A stretch of DNA of 64,000 nucleotides, from assembly GCA_045645505.1 (NCBI GenBank), contig JAZRIW010000004.1, forward strand, positions 1 through 64,000, given 5' to 3'. Numbering within the stretch: the stretch's first letter is position 1; each line of letters opens with the position of its first letter. Shown here in pieces: positions 15,132 through 23,715 of this stretch. A model generated the notes under the pieces. The model was not told where the DNA came from. It saw nothing but the letters and a program-made list of their open reading frames with translations, and searched no databases. The DNA comes from Fumia sp045645505 (GTDB taxonomy: Bacteria > Bacillota > Clostridia > Oscillospirales > Ruminococcaceae). A program made the position numbers and the translations under genes.

Positions 15132-16274
15132 TTATGGGGTTATAATTTCTCCGTTTTTATCGGTCATTATAAGCTGACATTCTTTTATGTCCTCAAACCA
15201 TTCATTTGAAAAATAATAGTTTTTGCCATCGATGTTATAAAAACCTTTTACCGCTTTTCCGCTATTTAAAAAATAGTACCATCTGCCACCTAAATTAAGC
15301 CAACCCGTTTTCATGGCACCGTTTTCCTTTAAATAATACCATTCATCGTCAAATTTAAGCCAACCTGTCACCATATCACCGTTTTTATTTAAATAATAAA
15401 AGATGTTGTTTACCTTTTTCCAGCCTTTAACGTCTTCCCCGTTTTCTCTGTATCGCCATTTATTATCTTTTTTATACCAACCGTCTTTTTGTTTTTTAAT
15501 GGTATTGTCCTCATTATCAGAAATAATTCCGTCTATTGCCCACGCATCAAAAAGAGGTATCGGGAAAGAGTGCTTTTCACTCCAGTCAAAGATAGAATAA
15601 GGCATTATAAAAATTCCGTTATCGCCAAAATCTTCTCCCCAGGAGTTTAAAACCTTAAACCCTTGACTGTTATATCCCACAATGAGCATCATATGTCCGC
15701 CTGCCATAGGCTCTAAAGAGTTATTTGTTATACGGGGTTCTGGCATTATAAGATTTTCTTTTGAAATCTCATAAAAGCTTTTAAAAATCACTGTGCCGAT
15801 TAAGACGGGAAATCCGTTTAAAAGCGACTGTTTTACTGTATTTATACTGTTACAGCGATAATAATTGCTTATTCTTATCTTTATCGCCTCATCTTTAAAT
15901 CGGTCATATTTTTCCTCAAAATTTTCAATTACCTTTGAAACCTCAGCTTCAAAAGGATAACTTTCAAAGAAAAGTCCACCCTCTTTCTGTGCTGCTTTCA
16001 AAAGTCCCCTGATTTCAGTACCTTCGCCCTTATAATCTGAGTGCCGACGATTACCATAATACCATGGAAAGCTAATTGCTTTACACTTTAAAACTATCTC
16101 AATAAGGGCGGAAAGTGCGTGTGTAGCACAGTTCTGATACGCCCCTTGGTCGTGAACTTTAAATTTTGACAAATCAAAGCTAAAGCTGTCGGGGAAATAA
16201 TCATTTGCAGTCATATATAAAAAATCCCTCATATCAAGACCGGAGGGAATAAGTCCTAACCCTTTATTTTTCAT
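15132..16274 (-). CDS. Papain-family (C1) cysteine peptidase with cell-wall-binding repeats
   Basis: This 380-residue protein has a C1 peptidase domain (about 10-255). The catalytic Cys lies in DQGAYQNCATHALSAL, the His in GGHMMLIVGYN, and the Asn in NSWGEDFGDNGIF. About five choline-binding-type repeats follow (about 265-365), with motifs such as GWYKKDNKWRY, GWLKFDDEWYYL and GWLNLGGRWYYF. No signal peptide is seen, so release would depend on the phage holin. It lies last in the lysis module, overlaps the M23 gene by 4 bases, and shares with it the ending F-x-(D/N)IKECQLI-TDK. A peptidoglycan cross-bridge lysin or a protein-degrading virulence factor are both possible; the former is inferred from context. 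Confidence 0.85.
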   Translation of the reverse strand: MKNKGLGLIPSGLDMRDFLYMTANDYFPDSFSFDLSKFKVHDQGAYQNCATHALSALIEIVLKCKAISFPWYYGNRRHSDYKGEGTEIRGLLKAAQKEGGLFFESYPFEAEVSKVIENFEEKYDRFKDEAIKIRISNYYRCNSINTVKQSLLNGFPVLIGTVIFKSFYEISKENLIMPEPRITNNSLEPMAGGHMMLIVGYNSQGFKVLNSWGEDFGDNGIFIMPYSIFDWSEKHSFPIPLFDAWAIDGIISDNEDNTIKKQKDGWYKKDNKWRYRENGEDVKGWKKVNNIFYYLNKNGDMVTGWLKFDDEWYYLKENGAMKTGWLNLGGRWYYFLNSGKAVKGFYNIDGKNYYFSNEWFEDIKECQLIMTDKNGEIITP

Positions 16275-16882
16275 ATAATCGCTCCTTTTTTATCAGTTAT
16301 TATAAGCTGACATTCCTTTATATTTAAAAAAGTGTTTTCAGCAAAATAGTAATTTTTATTATCAACCTTGAAAAAGCCCGTCACCGCAGAATTTCCGTTA
16401 AAATAATACCATTTATCATCGATATATCCCCACTCATCTTTAAACGCACCATAACTCCAGCCGTTTACAGTTTTAGCCCATTTATATACCGCTTTTTCAT
16501 TGGGAATTTCCAAAAACTGTGAAGGGTTTATCCTTACATTTTCCTTTGTCCTTATTTCAAAATGGCAATGTGCTCCGAAGCTTTTGCCGGTATTGCCCAT
16601 AAGACCTATTTTGGTACCTATATTTACTTTATCCCCCACCTTTAAATACCTTTTATCGAGGTGGCAAAAGTAGTATCTATTATTATTTTCATCGTCAATT
16701 CTTATGTAATTTCCCCACTCCCAAGTGAGATTTGACTTATCGGTGATAAGTAAAGAGGATTTGACTACCCCCTTGACAGGTGACACAATTTCTTTATCTT
16801 CAAGTCCTACAATATCAAGCCCCAAATGATTTTTATTAAAATTCTGGGTGATTTTAAAGTTTTTTTTGAAAATTCTCTTCAT
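16271..16882 (-). CDS. M23 peptidase endolysin with cell-wall-binding repeats
   Basis: A 203-residue phage lysin. The N-terminal M23 (LytM/lysostaphin-type) zinc endopeptidase has NHLGLD (His and Asp ligands, residues about 18-23), YYFCHLDKRYLKVGD and GAHCHFEIRT, the catalytic HxH. Two or three aromatic cell-wall-binding repeats (WSYGAFKDEWGYIDDKWYYF, VDNKNYYF) end the protein. Its ATG overlaps the holin stop (ATGA at 16879-16882), so holin and lysin are coupled. It cuts peptide cross-links of the host wall at lysis. Confidence 0.9.
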   Translation of the reverse strand: MKRIFKKNFKITQNFNKNHLGLDIVGLEDKEIVSPVKGVVKSSLLITDKSNLTWEWGNYIRIDDENNNRYYFCHLDKRYLKVGDKVNIGTKIGLMGNTGKSFGAHCHFEIRTKENVRINPSQFLEIPNEKAVYKWAKTVNGWSYGAFKDEWGYIDDKWYYFNGNSAVTGFFKVDNKNYYFAENTFLNIKECQLIITDKKGAII

Positions 16883-17049
16883 TCTTTTTTAGCCTGTGTG
16901 CCGAAATAAAAAGCTATGACAGTGGTGTAAACCATCAAAAACTGTTCCCCGTTTAATACCCCTCTTACTGTCATCACCCCAAACAGCAAGGTAAGGCACA
17001 AGGTAACGATGCTTTTTATTGTAAAAAGACGTTTTAACTTTTCTTTCAT
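16879..17049 (-). CDS. Small phage holin, 56 residues
   Basis: The frame starts at ATG 17049 behind GGAAGAAATAAAG, in the gap after the preceding gene. It has a basic start (MKEKLKRLF), two hydrophobic segments (IVTLCLTLLFGVM and FLMVYTTVIAFYFG) separated by a short turn RGVLNGEQ, and a basic end QAKKE. This two-segment layout is that of small phage holins. The position immediately before the M23 lysin, with a 4-base ATGA overlap, fits. A longer frame in another phase (16889-17140) has no membrane segments and is not supported. Confidence 0.8.
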   Translation of the reverse strand: MKEKLKRLFTIKSIVTLCLTLLFGVMTVRGVLNGEQFLMVYTTVIAFYFGTQAKKE

Positions 17050-17051
17050 CT

Positions 17052-17348
17052 TTATTTCTTCCTTTCTGTAGGCAGATTTTCAAGCTCCAAAACCAAATGA
17101 GTAACCGTCCCGTTTCCGCCCAAATTGTGATACTGCTCATAAAGTCGATTTACATTCTCCTGAGCGTATATAGGATAATATCCCTTCTCCATATAATGAT
17201 TGTAGCTTCCTATGATTCTGTCCCTTAAAATCGCCTGGACACCGAGTTTTACCCTGTCTTGTTCTTTAAGTCTTTTTAGAACCTTGCGATATGTAAAAGA
17301 GCAGATTGCAAGTAGTAAAGAAAATAAAATTTCAAGTATATATTCCAT
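17052..17348 (-). CDS. Membrane-anchored lysis-module protein (holin-like)
   Basis: A 98-residue protein with one N-terminal membrane segment (YILEILFSLLLAICSF) and a charged cytoplasmic-type tail with KEQDRVKLGVQAILRDRIIGSYNHY and LYEQYHNLGGNGTV. Proteins like this are common in the lysis modules of clostridial phages and are often listed as holin-like, but the function is not established. GGAGGAATT precedes the ATG. A terminator hairpin lies just upstream, and the true holin follows 2 bases later. Confidence 0.75.
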   Translation of the reverse strand: MEYILEILFSLLLAICSFTYRKVLKRLKEQDRVKLGVQAILRDRIIGSYNHYMEKGYYPIYAQENVNRLYEQYHNLGGNGTVTHLVLELENLPTERKK

Positions 17349-17360
17349 AATTCCTCCAAA

Positions 17361-17388
17361 AAAGAAGGGGTAAAAACCCCTTCTTTTA
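17361..17388 (-). terminator. Terminator between tail and lysis modules
   Basis: AAAAGAAGGGG and CCCCTTCTTTT arms enclose the loop TTTTTA, with a T run on the minus strand. It overlaps the end of the XkdX gene and directly precedes the ribosome binding site of the membrane protein, so it probably attenuates lysis-gene transcription. Confidence 0.8.
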
Positions 17389-17514
17389 ATAGCTTTCGCC
17401 TGTTATCAAGGCATACTCGCTTTTTGTTATAATTCCTTTTTTTACTGCTACTCTGACCATATTTAAAGTCCAGAGTCCTTTTTCAAAGTTTCTTTTTACT
17501 GTCTGATAATTCAT
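17386..17514 (-). CDS. xkdX: XkdX family small phage protein, 42 residues
   Basis: A tiny gene from ATG 17514 to TAA 17386, behind GGAGGAATAAT. The product starts MNYQTVKRNFEKGLW and ends with GIITKSEYALITGE, the usual XkdX pattern (a Trp near residue 15, a K-x-x-Y ending). Found just after tail-fibre genes in PBSX-like phages. The function is unknown. Confidence 0.85.
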   Translation of the reverse strand: MNYQTVKRNFEKGLWTLNMVRVAVKKGIITKSEYALITGESY

Positions 17515-17515
17515 A

Positions 17516-17878
17516 TTATTCCTCCTCATGTGCATCAGGTAATGTTGAAAGCACCTGATATTCGATTGCCGCTGCGATTCTTTCTTCTGCTGTAGCTTCT
17601 TTTGATGGAGCGTTCAGATTATCCTCAAACGCTTCGATTATTCTTAAAATGTCCTCATCGGTTTCACAGTCTTTAAAATCTGCACCCTTAGATTCATAGA
17701 GCTCTTTCATCTGTCCTAAAGTGCCGAAAAAAGAACCGTTTATTTCCCCTGCACCGCATACGACTGTGATGTTATTAAGTTTAGCGACGGGATATCTAGC
17801 TATCCACTCTGCTGCCGACAAAACTTCACCTATCGGTGTTATAATATCATCTTTTTTATTCCAAATTGCATATCTCAT
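17516..17878 (-). CDS. Phage tail protein, XkdW-like position
   Basis: A 120-residue acidic protein (RYAIWNKKDDIITPIGEVLSAAEWI at the start, EERIAAAIEYQVLSTLPD near the end). The last part resembles the end of XkdW-type and tail-fibre-assembly proteins of clostridial phages, which follow the fibre gene. It lies 15 bases after the fibre and 1 base before xkdX. A role in fibre assembly is inferred from position. Confidence 0.65.
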   Translation of the reverse strand: MRYAIWNKKDDIITPIGEVLSAAEWIARYPVAKLNNITVVCGAGEINGSFFGTLGQMKELYESKGADFKDCETDEDILRIIEAFEDNLNAPSKEATAEERIAAAIEYQVLSTLPDAHEEE

Positions 17879-17893
17879 AATTTTTACTCCTTT

Positions 17894-19612
17894 TTAAGAG
17901 GTGTAAACCTCTACTGTATTGTGTGTTCCTCCGCCGAATAAAGCGTAGTTTCCTATTGTTACGCCTGCGTGTTTTTGACGGGCGTATAGTAAATTATCAG
18001 CGACTTTTAAGGTAAGCGAACTGTCAAAATAATTAACATACTTACAAGGTTCAACTGCATTATAATAACCAACATCACTGTTTCCACCTGCGAAAACAGC
18101 ATATTCACCGAGAGAAGTTGCAGCCAGATCACAAGCTTTGATTCCGATACCTATAGTGCTGACTCTTGTAAGTGAACTGTTATAAATTTCTGCATTTCCG
18201 TAAATGTCTGAACTTAATAAATCTTCTTTTGGTGTGCTTTTGCCACCGACAATTATGGCATAATCTCCTACTGAGGTTGCCGCAGCATAAAACTTATAAC
18301 TTGTGAGCATCTCAGTAGCATTGAGATTTCTTGTAAGGGAACTGTCAAAACAATCAGGAATATCCGTATTATCATATATTCCTCCTGCAAAAAGTGCATA
18401 ATTTCCTACAGTTACTCCTACTAATCCGTACCTTTTCTGAGATAACTCCAAGTTTAATTTTGTACCGATTTTACTATATGAATCCACAGTTTTACTGCCA
18501 AGCTCCGAAAGGTAACCGCTATTTAAAGCCCGTCCTCCTGCAAATAAAATATAATCTCCGATTACAGCACTCGCAAGGCGGCTTCTTGCCTTACTCAATC
18601 CCATAAAAGCTGATTTTGATAAGCTCGAATCATAACATTCTACTAAATTCTCAAAATCTCCGTCATCTTTTACCCCACCTGCAAAATAAGCCTTTTCATC
18701 AAGGCTATTCGCTGAAAGATGCTTTACATTTACAGAAAGCGAAGGTGGGTTAAAAAGAGTGAGCGTTTTGTTAAAAGCTGAAGAGTTCTGGGTTTTATCC
18801 GCACCCCCTGCAAAAAAAGCATATTCGCTTGTAGCAGCAGCAGAAAGCCCCTCACTTTTATTATTAAGCGGACTTTCAGTAAGCCCGAATCTTGTAAAAT
18901 CGGTGATTAGAAAAGGTCTTGCAACCCCACCGATACCGATATAGCCTTTTTTTATCCTCCTTGCGACACCTGAAGATGCTAAGTTACTTCCTGCTATAAA
19001 ACTGTCCTCCGACAAGCTTTTATAAAAAAGATGATTTACTATATCAAAAAGTCCGATTTCGCCATCGGAATTTTTATAGGGAATAAAATCTCTTATAAGG
19101 ATATTATTTTCATAAATCTTACAATAAAAAAGTCGCATAGTGGAAATGTGATTTACAAACTTACTGTTAATCCTGAAAAGATTTATCGTATTAGTTGATG
19201 AAAAGCTCGTTTCATCTGATATTGATATAAGCTTATCATCGATTTTAAAGCAGGTTTTATCAAGCAAAAAGGTATGCACCCCCGATGACACTATGGTATC
19301 GGGGATTACAATATCGCCACTTGTGCGGTACCCTGCAGTAAATTTATCAGTTTCACTGTTATAAATTATCCTGAAAATTTCGCCGCTTGAAGATTTACCG
19401 CCAAAAATCGCAGCATTTTTACTTAAATCAAGAATTTCTGCCTTGATTTCAATTTTTATATTGTCACTTGAGGTTACACCTGTGTCAATGTACTGAGTAC
19501 CGCTGCTTTCTATATACTCGATATAATTTTCGCTTGTCTGTGTGACACCGATATACATTTTTTTAACCTTTCTTGCAAGGTTGTTAACCCCTATATACGT
19601 TTTTTTAGCCAT
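17894..19612 (-). CDS. Tail fibre with LamG-like domain and kelch-like repeats
   Basis: A 572-residue receptor-binding protein candidate. Short anchoring repeats (KKTYIGVNNLARKVKK, RRIKKGYIGIGGVARP) bracket a concanavalin/LamG-like domain (about 28-210) that opens with IEYIESSGTQYIDTGV. From about residue 245 to the end come some eight kelch-like blades, each with a core such as YALFAGG, YILFAGG, YAIIVGG or YALFGGG, typical of a beta-propeller. Both domain types bind carbohydrate or protein surfaces, so this protein probably sets host range. It stands where XkdV stands in PBSX. Confidence 0.85.
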   Translation of the reverse strand: MAKKTYIGVNNLARKVKKMYIGVTQTSENYIEYIESSGTQYIDTGVTSSDNIKIEIKAEILDLSKNAAIFGGKSSSGEIFRIIYNSETDKFTAGYRTSGDIVIPDTIVSSGVHTFLLDKTCFKIDDKLISISDETSFSSTNTINLFRINSKFVNHISTMRLFYCKIYENNILIRDFIPYKNSDGEIGLFDIVNHLFYKSLSEDSFIAGSNLASSGVARRIKKGYIGIGGVARPFLITDFTRFGLTESPLNNKSEGLSAAATSEYAFFAGGADKTQNSSAFNKTLTLFNPPSLSVNVKHLSANSLDEKAYFAGGVKDDGDFENLVECYDSSLSKSAFMGLSKARSRLASAVIGDYILFAGGRALNSGYLSELGSKTVDSYSKIGTKLNLELSQKRYGLVGVTVGNYALFAGGIYDNTDIPDCFDSSLTRNLNATEMLTSYKFYAAATSVGDYAIIVGGKSTPKEDLLSSDIYGNAEIYNSSLTRVSTIGIGIKACDLAATSLGEYAVFAGGNSDVGYYNAVEPCKYVNYFDSSLTLKVADNLLYARQKHAGVTIGNYALFGGGTHNTVEVYTS

Positions 19613-19620
19613 TAAATCAC

Positions 19621-19821
19621 CTACTCATATACGAAATAAAGTTTTCCTGTGTTAAGCGGTGATTCCCCCGGAGTTAAGTCCTCTGTGCCATAGCTGAAAG
19701 GGTTTTCGAGCTCTTTTAGTTTGTTGTCAATAATATCGGCGTTATCGTTAAAATCTTTTATGTTATAAAAATCTTCTTCTGAAGGCTTTTTTAAATTAAA
19801 ATTTTTTGTATAAGTTGCCAT
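19621..19821 (-). CDS. Small tail-fibre associated protein
   Basis: A 66-residue protein, TKNFNLKKPSEEDFYNIKDFNDNADIIDNKL near the start. The motif NLxKPxxxDxYxxxxFNxNADxID is typical of the N-terminal region of many Firmicute phage tail fibres. Here it is a free-standing short gene ending GKLYFVYE, 8 bases before the main fibre. It could be a baseplate adaptor or a split-off fibre head domain. Confidence 0.75.
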   Translation of the reverse strand: MATYTKNFNLKKPSEEDFYNIKDFNDNADIIDNKLKELENPFSYGTEDLTPGESPLNTGKLYFVYE

Positions 19822-20372
19822 TATAAAATTTCTCCTCCTTCGCGAATGTAGTTGTGCTGATACTCAGAAAGCTTTTTGTGAGTAAATGAATTTAACATTT
19901 TATTCTGACGATATAAAAGCGATACCTCTATAATTAAATTTGCAGGCAACATCTTAAAAAGCATATTTTTTGTGGCTTCAATATTTGATTTTGCGATTTC
20001 GGCAATATAAACCGAAACTTTTTTTCCCTCATAATCAACCAAAATCTCGTAATTTCCTGCACCACAGAGTGCATTAAGTTGTTTTGTGAGCACTCTTAAT
20101 GTAAACGGTAGTCGTGAACACAACTCGGATTTTATCCTGAATCTGCGTTCATTTATACTTAAATCGGAAGATTTTTTCAAATTAAGAAGCTTCTCAAAAC
20201 GTTTCAGACCATTTTCAGTAAGTGACGACAAAAATCTGTCTGAAAGTGCGTCCTCACACCCTTGCCACAGTAAAGAAAGTTCTTCGTTATAAAGCTTTAA
20301 AAGTAAAGAAATCTCATATATCTCACAAAGTACTTTTGGTAAATACAAAGAAACGTCCGCAGTTTTAGCCAT
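19821..20372 (-). CDS. xkdU: Baseplate protein XkdU/YmfQ (DUF2313)
   Basis: A 183-residue protein of the YmfQ family, which forms part of the contractile-tail baseplate wedge (related to Mu gp48). Visible features: YLPKVLCEIYEISLLLKLYNEEL at the start, LTENGLKRFEKLLNLK and the cysteine-containing LNALCGAGNYEILVDYEGKKVSVYI strand pair. It overlaps the baseplate J gene by 8 bases and shares one base with the next gene. Confidence 0.88.
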   Translation of the reverse strand: MAKTADVSLYLPKVLCEIYEISLLLKLYNEELSLLWQGCEDALSDRFLSSLTENGLKRFEKLLNLKKSSDLSINERRFRIKSELCSRLPFTLRVLTKQLNALCGAGNYEILVDYEGKKVSVYIAEIAKSNIEATKNMLFKMLPANLIIEVSLLYRQNKMLNSFTHKKLSEYQHNYIREGGEIL

Positions 20373-21420
20373 TTACACTCCCCCTTACGGGCAGTTCATC
20401 GGCATTCAAGATAAGATTTCCCGTTTCACCATTGATCCTTGTCGATGCAATATCAATTACACCCTCTAAATTTAAAATTCTCATCTCAATACCTGAAACT
20501 CTTACGACAATTGCTTTGCTGTCAGGCCAGTTTTTTGAAAGCTCTTTAAAATATCCGTCGATAGCTTCATTTATACTGTCTTTTATATCGTTAAAACTTA
20601 TTCCCTCTTCACAGCTTAAATTAAAAGCAATATCGATACTGCGTGGAATTGCACCCTCAACTGTCACTTTATGGCCGATTGGTGCAAGTCCCACTCCCTC
20701 ACCCTGATTTGAAAGTGGATCTAAAATTTCCTGAACCTTTGATACAAGCATATCCCCGGGAGGGTTAAACTCTGAGTCGGAAATTACAATCCTCACTGTT
20801 CCTCCACCGTAATATGCAGGATTTATAAGCACATTTCCAACCCCCGGTATCCCCATAACCTTTTCTTTATAATCAGCCTGATTACCACCAAAAGAAAGAT
20901 TTGTGATACTGTCTATATACCTTTTTCTGAAGCTTTCTGTGTCCTCTTCGTCCTCAGCAGGAATTAAAACTTCAGTGAGCAATGCAGTTTCAAGCCCTTC
21001 GATATACTCTATGGGAATAAGACTTCCGAGCCTTTTGTTGCCGACAGTTCCTTCGGTTTCACAAGTGACTTTATAAACCTTGTCGCTTATTTTTTCAGTT
21101 ACAACATAGTTTAAATCGTCTAAAGAAAACCTTGAAAATATCGGAACGTCTATATTAAATTCGCCTCTTAAAACCGCTTTTGTGGCTTTAAAAGGCGAAA
21201 TTCCGCGTTCGGATGCGTGACGTATCAGATATTCTCTTGAAGCAGTATCGTAAAACCCTTCGTTTAACACGTTGTCAAGCTCGATATATAAATTACAAAG
21301 CTCAAGTGCCGATGCAGATATTGCATCATAAATGATTGAACCTTCCCTTTTATCTATATTATCGGGGACTTTTTTGAGCATTCTTTCCATTATTTTTTCA
21401 AAGCTTATATCCTCATACAT
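20365..21420 (-). CDS. xkdT: Baseplate J family protein (XkdT)
   Basis: A 351-residue baseplate wedge protein, homologous to T4 gp6/Mu gp47. Typical motifs: RMLKKVPDNIDKREGSIIYDAISA at the start, ASERGI-PFKAT, EDTESFRKRYIDSI, GNQADYKEKVMGIPGVGNVLI and PIGHKVTVEGA. It links the baseplate hub to the fibres in the contractile tail. The ATG overlaps the preceding DUF2634 gene, and its end overlaps xkdU, so the baseplate genes are translationally coupled. Confidence 0.93.
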   Translation of the reverse strand: MYEDISFEKIMERMLKKVPDNIDKREGSIIYDAISASALELCNLYIELDNVLNEGFYDTASREYLIRHASERGISPFKATKAVLRGEFNIDVPIFSRFSLDDLNYVVTEKISDKVYKVTCETEGTVGNKRLGSLIPIEYIEGLETALLTEVLIPAEDEEDTESFRKRYIDSITNLSFGGNQADYKEKVMGIPGVGNVLINPAYYGGGTVRIVISDSEFNPPGDMLVSKVQEILDPLSNQGEGVGLAPIGHKVTVEGAIPRSIDIAFNLSCEEGISFNDIKDSINEAIDGYFKELSKNWPDSKAIVVRVSGIEMRILNLEGVIDIASTRINGETGNLILNADELPVRGSVNG

Positions 21421-21808
21421 TTGTATTCACTTCCTTTTCTGCCTTGATATTTCCAAAAATAGTTTTTACTGTAAATGTGACTAAAACCTTGCCTTTTAAA
21501 GCCTCGAAGGAAAAATCTTCAATAGAAATTATCCTGTCGTCTGTCAAAAGTGCCTCGGTTATTCTTCTTTTAAGCTCAGGATAAAGAAAGTTTATGGGGT
21601 TTGAAAATGTTTCAAAAAGCTCTGCACCGTAATTCCAGCTAAAAACGGGATATTCGTATCGCTCGGTGTTTAAAATAAGGTATAATGCCTGACGCATGGC
21701 ATCAAGTTTATCTGTTACACCTGAAATTCTTTTGTTCTCAATATCGAGAAAATAGGTTTTTGTCGGCATTTTTGAAGAGTTTTCCACCTCATTATAGCTC
21801 GGTATCAT
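21413..21808 (-). CDS. xkdS: Baseplate protein XkdS (DUF2634, gp25-like)
   Basis: A 131-residue protein with the DUF2634 pattern SKMPTKTYFLDIENKRISGV, YLILNTERYEYPVFSWNYG and ITEALLTDDRIISIEDF. It is the lysozyme-like/gp25-type wedge component of contractile tails. It overlaps both neighbours. Confidence 0.9.
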   Translation of the reverse strand: MIPSYNEVENSSKMPTKTYFLDIENKRISGVTDKLDAMRQALYLILNTERYEYPVFSWNYGAELFETFSNPINFLYPELKRRITEALLTDDRIISIEDFSFEALKGKVLVTFTVKTIFGNIKAEKEVNTNV

Positions 21809-22124
21809 AGTTTTCCTCCTTTAGCTTATCAATTATAAGAAATCTTTGTCCTCCCTGCATTCTTAAAAGAAGCACTTTTTCACCTTTCTTTAGACTGTTT
21901 TTAATATGAAGCTTAAAATTTTCTGTGTTACTCCAGGCGTTTACAGAATAATCTGTGACATTTTTAGTTAAAATTAGCATATCCTCGCTTAAAGTGAGTC
22001 TTTGCTCAACTTTTATCTGTAAAGGCGAAGTACTTAACACCTCACCAAACATCACTCCTACGGGCTTTTCGCCCTCAACCGCCTCTGTGGCAACCCTGCG
22101 AAGAATATTTAAAAACTCATTCAT
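21792..22124 (-). CDS. xkdR: DUF2577 phage protein (XkdR)
   Basis: A 110-residue protein of the DUF2577 family (LNILRRVATEAVEGEKPVGVMFGEV, VLLLRMQGGQRFLIIDKL). ATG 22124 is taken because the frame upstream to 22136 has no ribosome binding site. It lies between hub and gp25-like genes, where PBSX has xkdR, and is probably a small hub or baseplate protein. Confidence 0.85.
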   Translation of the reverse strand: MNEFLNILRRVATEAVEGEKPVGVMFGEVLSTSPLQIKVEQRLTLSEDMLILTKNVTDYSVNAWSNTENFKLHIKNSLKKGEKVLLLRMQGGQRFLIIDKLKEENYDTEL

Positions 22125-23064
22125 CGATGCCACCACCTTCTAAATAAAGATTCATTTTATGCTCATTTTCATAAAAAATATGCTCAGCTTTTAAAACAGT
22201 CATATTATTATCAAAAGGAGTTATCTTAAGCCTCAGTTTACTTCCTGCACGAACTCTCAAATCACCAAAAACCCCATAAACGCTTAAGCTTTTTACGGGG
22301 TTTTTATAGGAATTAAGCAGCTTTTCGGCTTTTAAAAATCCGTTCTCATCACCGTTTATATGAGAAAAATACTGCAAAACTCCGTATTTTTCCTCATAAG
22401 CTTTATCCTCTTTAAGATAAATCTTTCTTAAGTTTTTTCTGTTATCTTCGTGGAGAAGTTTTATTTTGTTGTAGCTTTTATCAATACTGCTTTGCAGAGT
22501 ATAATTCTCTGATGAGCTGTCATCAATTAAAAGATTTGTCTGTAAATCATTTAACTTTACAAGCGATAACTTCCCGAAATCATCGTATAAAATATACTCT
22601 TCACCCGTATTCTCATATGTTAAGTCGAGAGCAGTCTCGATTATATCAAAAAGCGTCTTTGAGTCCTCCACTCTGTAAGGAATTTTATAAGAAGTCGCAT
22701 CGATTTTACCGAGTTTTAAGGAAAAATCCTCTGCAATCATCTTTAAAAGCTCTGATGCGGTTTTATTTTTATAGACATAATTATCCTTGTTTTTAAGATA
22801 CCGAAGCTGGTCGTAGGCTGTAATTTCCTTCCTTTTTGTATCTCCGTTTTCAGAAATTGTGAAAATATATCCTGAAAATATCCCTTTATCGCCTATATAA
22901 AATTCCACTTTATCCCCCTCATCGGGAGAAAAAGTGGAATAAGGCAAAGAAAACTTAAGCTTTCCGGGTGTTCCCTTTCTCGCTGTTTCCCATATTACTT
23001 TATCTTCGGGCATTAAAATATACCCCTTGTCCTTTTTGATGATTTTAAGCATATAATCATTCAA
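22117..23064 (-). CDS. xkdQ: Baseplate hub / tail spike base protein XkdQ
   Basis: A 315-residue protein of the XkdQ/YqbQ family (gp27/gpD-like hub at the tail tip, which contacts the tape measure and baseplate). Features: KGTPGKLKFSLPYS, GDKVEFYIGDKGIFSGYIF, KEITAYDQLRYLKNKD and the phosphotransfer-free hub fold ending HKMNLYLEGG. It overlaps xkdP by 8 bases. Confidence 0.88.
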   Translation of the reverse strand: MNDYMLKIIKKDKGYILMPEDKVIWETARKGTPGKLKFSLPYSTFSPDEGDKVEFYIGDKGIFSGYIFTISENGDTKRKEITAYDQLRYLKNKDNYVYKNKTASELLKMIAEDFSLKLGKIDATSYKIPYRVEDSKTLFDIIETALDLTYENTGEEYILYDDFGKLSLVKLNDLQTNLLIDDSSSENYTLQSSIDKSYNKIKLLHEDNRKNLRKIYLKEDKAYEEKYGVLQYFSHINGDENGFLKAEKLLNSYKNPVKSLSVYGVFGDLRVRAGSKLRLKITPFDNNMTVLKAEHIFYENEHKMNLYLEGGGIDE

Positions 23065-23689
23065 AATAAATCACCTGCCCGGGGTATATTAAATTCGGAT
23101 TTTTAATATCATTAAGCTTTGCAATTTCCTTGTATCTATTGCCGTCAGAAAGCTCGGTTTTACAGATGTTATAAAGGGTATCGCCCTTTTTTACGGTATA
23201 GCTTTTCTTAGGCTCTTTTGTTTCTCTTTTAATGGTGTCAGCATTATTATAGGTACTGTACTCCTTTAATGCATAGCTTTTATACTCCCTTAAAGAAATT
23301 GAAGCTATAACGTCAAGCCCGTTTGCAGCACTCTCTGTAAAGGTTAATTCCTCTAAACTTACCTTTATGTTGGTATCATAAAGAAGTCTCCCCCTCTCAT
23401 CGGTTCTCGACGCCAAAAAATAAAACGCCTTCTTTTCTTCTTTAAGTAACGAAAACTTACTCATATAAAAAGATGCAGGTAAAAATCCGTCGGGATAATA
23501 AGAAAACGGATACTTTTTTTGCGGCAAAAGTGCCTCAAAGGTGATTTCCTTTAAGCCAGGTGACTTTAAAATGCTTATTTCTTCACCGCTTAAGAGGGTT
23601 GAAACGGTGTTTTTATTTTTAAATGAAATCTTAAGTTCTGACGGAGTAACAGGTAATGCTATCCCGTCAAGATAAAAAATATATGCCAT
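23057..23689 (-). CDS. xkdP: LysM-domain tail protein XkdP
   Basis: A 210-residue protein. ATG 23689 follows AAGGAGGGAAAAT. The earlier ATG at 23728 lies inside the terminator hairpin and is rejected. An N-terminal XkdP domain (MAYIFYLDGIALPVTPSEL, TALLPQKKYP-type strand) is followed by a C-terminal LysM domain (YTVKKGDTLYNICKTEL...IYPGQVIYF), which binds peptidoglycan and may help the tail tip dock. It is the first gene behind the moron terminator, so its transcription must pass that barrier or start anew. Confidence 0.9.
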   Translation of the reverse strand: MAYIFYLDGIALPVTPSELKISFKNKNTVSTLLSGEEISILKSPGLKEITFEALLPQKKYPFSYYPDGFLPASFYMSKFSLLKEEKKAFYFLASRTDERGRLLYDTNIKVSLEELTFTESAANGLDVIASISLREYKSYALKEYSTYNNADTIKRETKEPKKSYTVKKGDTLYNICKTELSDGNRYKEIAKLNDIKNPNLIYPGQVIYFE

Positions 23690-23715
23690 ATTTTCCCTCC
23701 TTTTTATTTTTCCCC

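Noticed and set aside
16889..17140. 83-codon frame across the lysis module
   Set aside because: It overlaps two better genes, has no membrane segment or start signal, and the holin frame at 16879-17049 explains the DNA.
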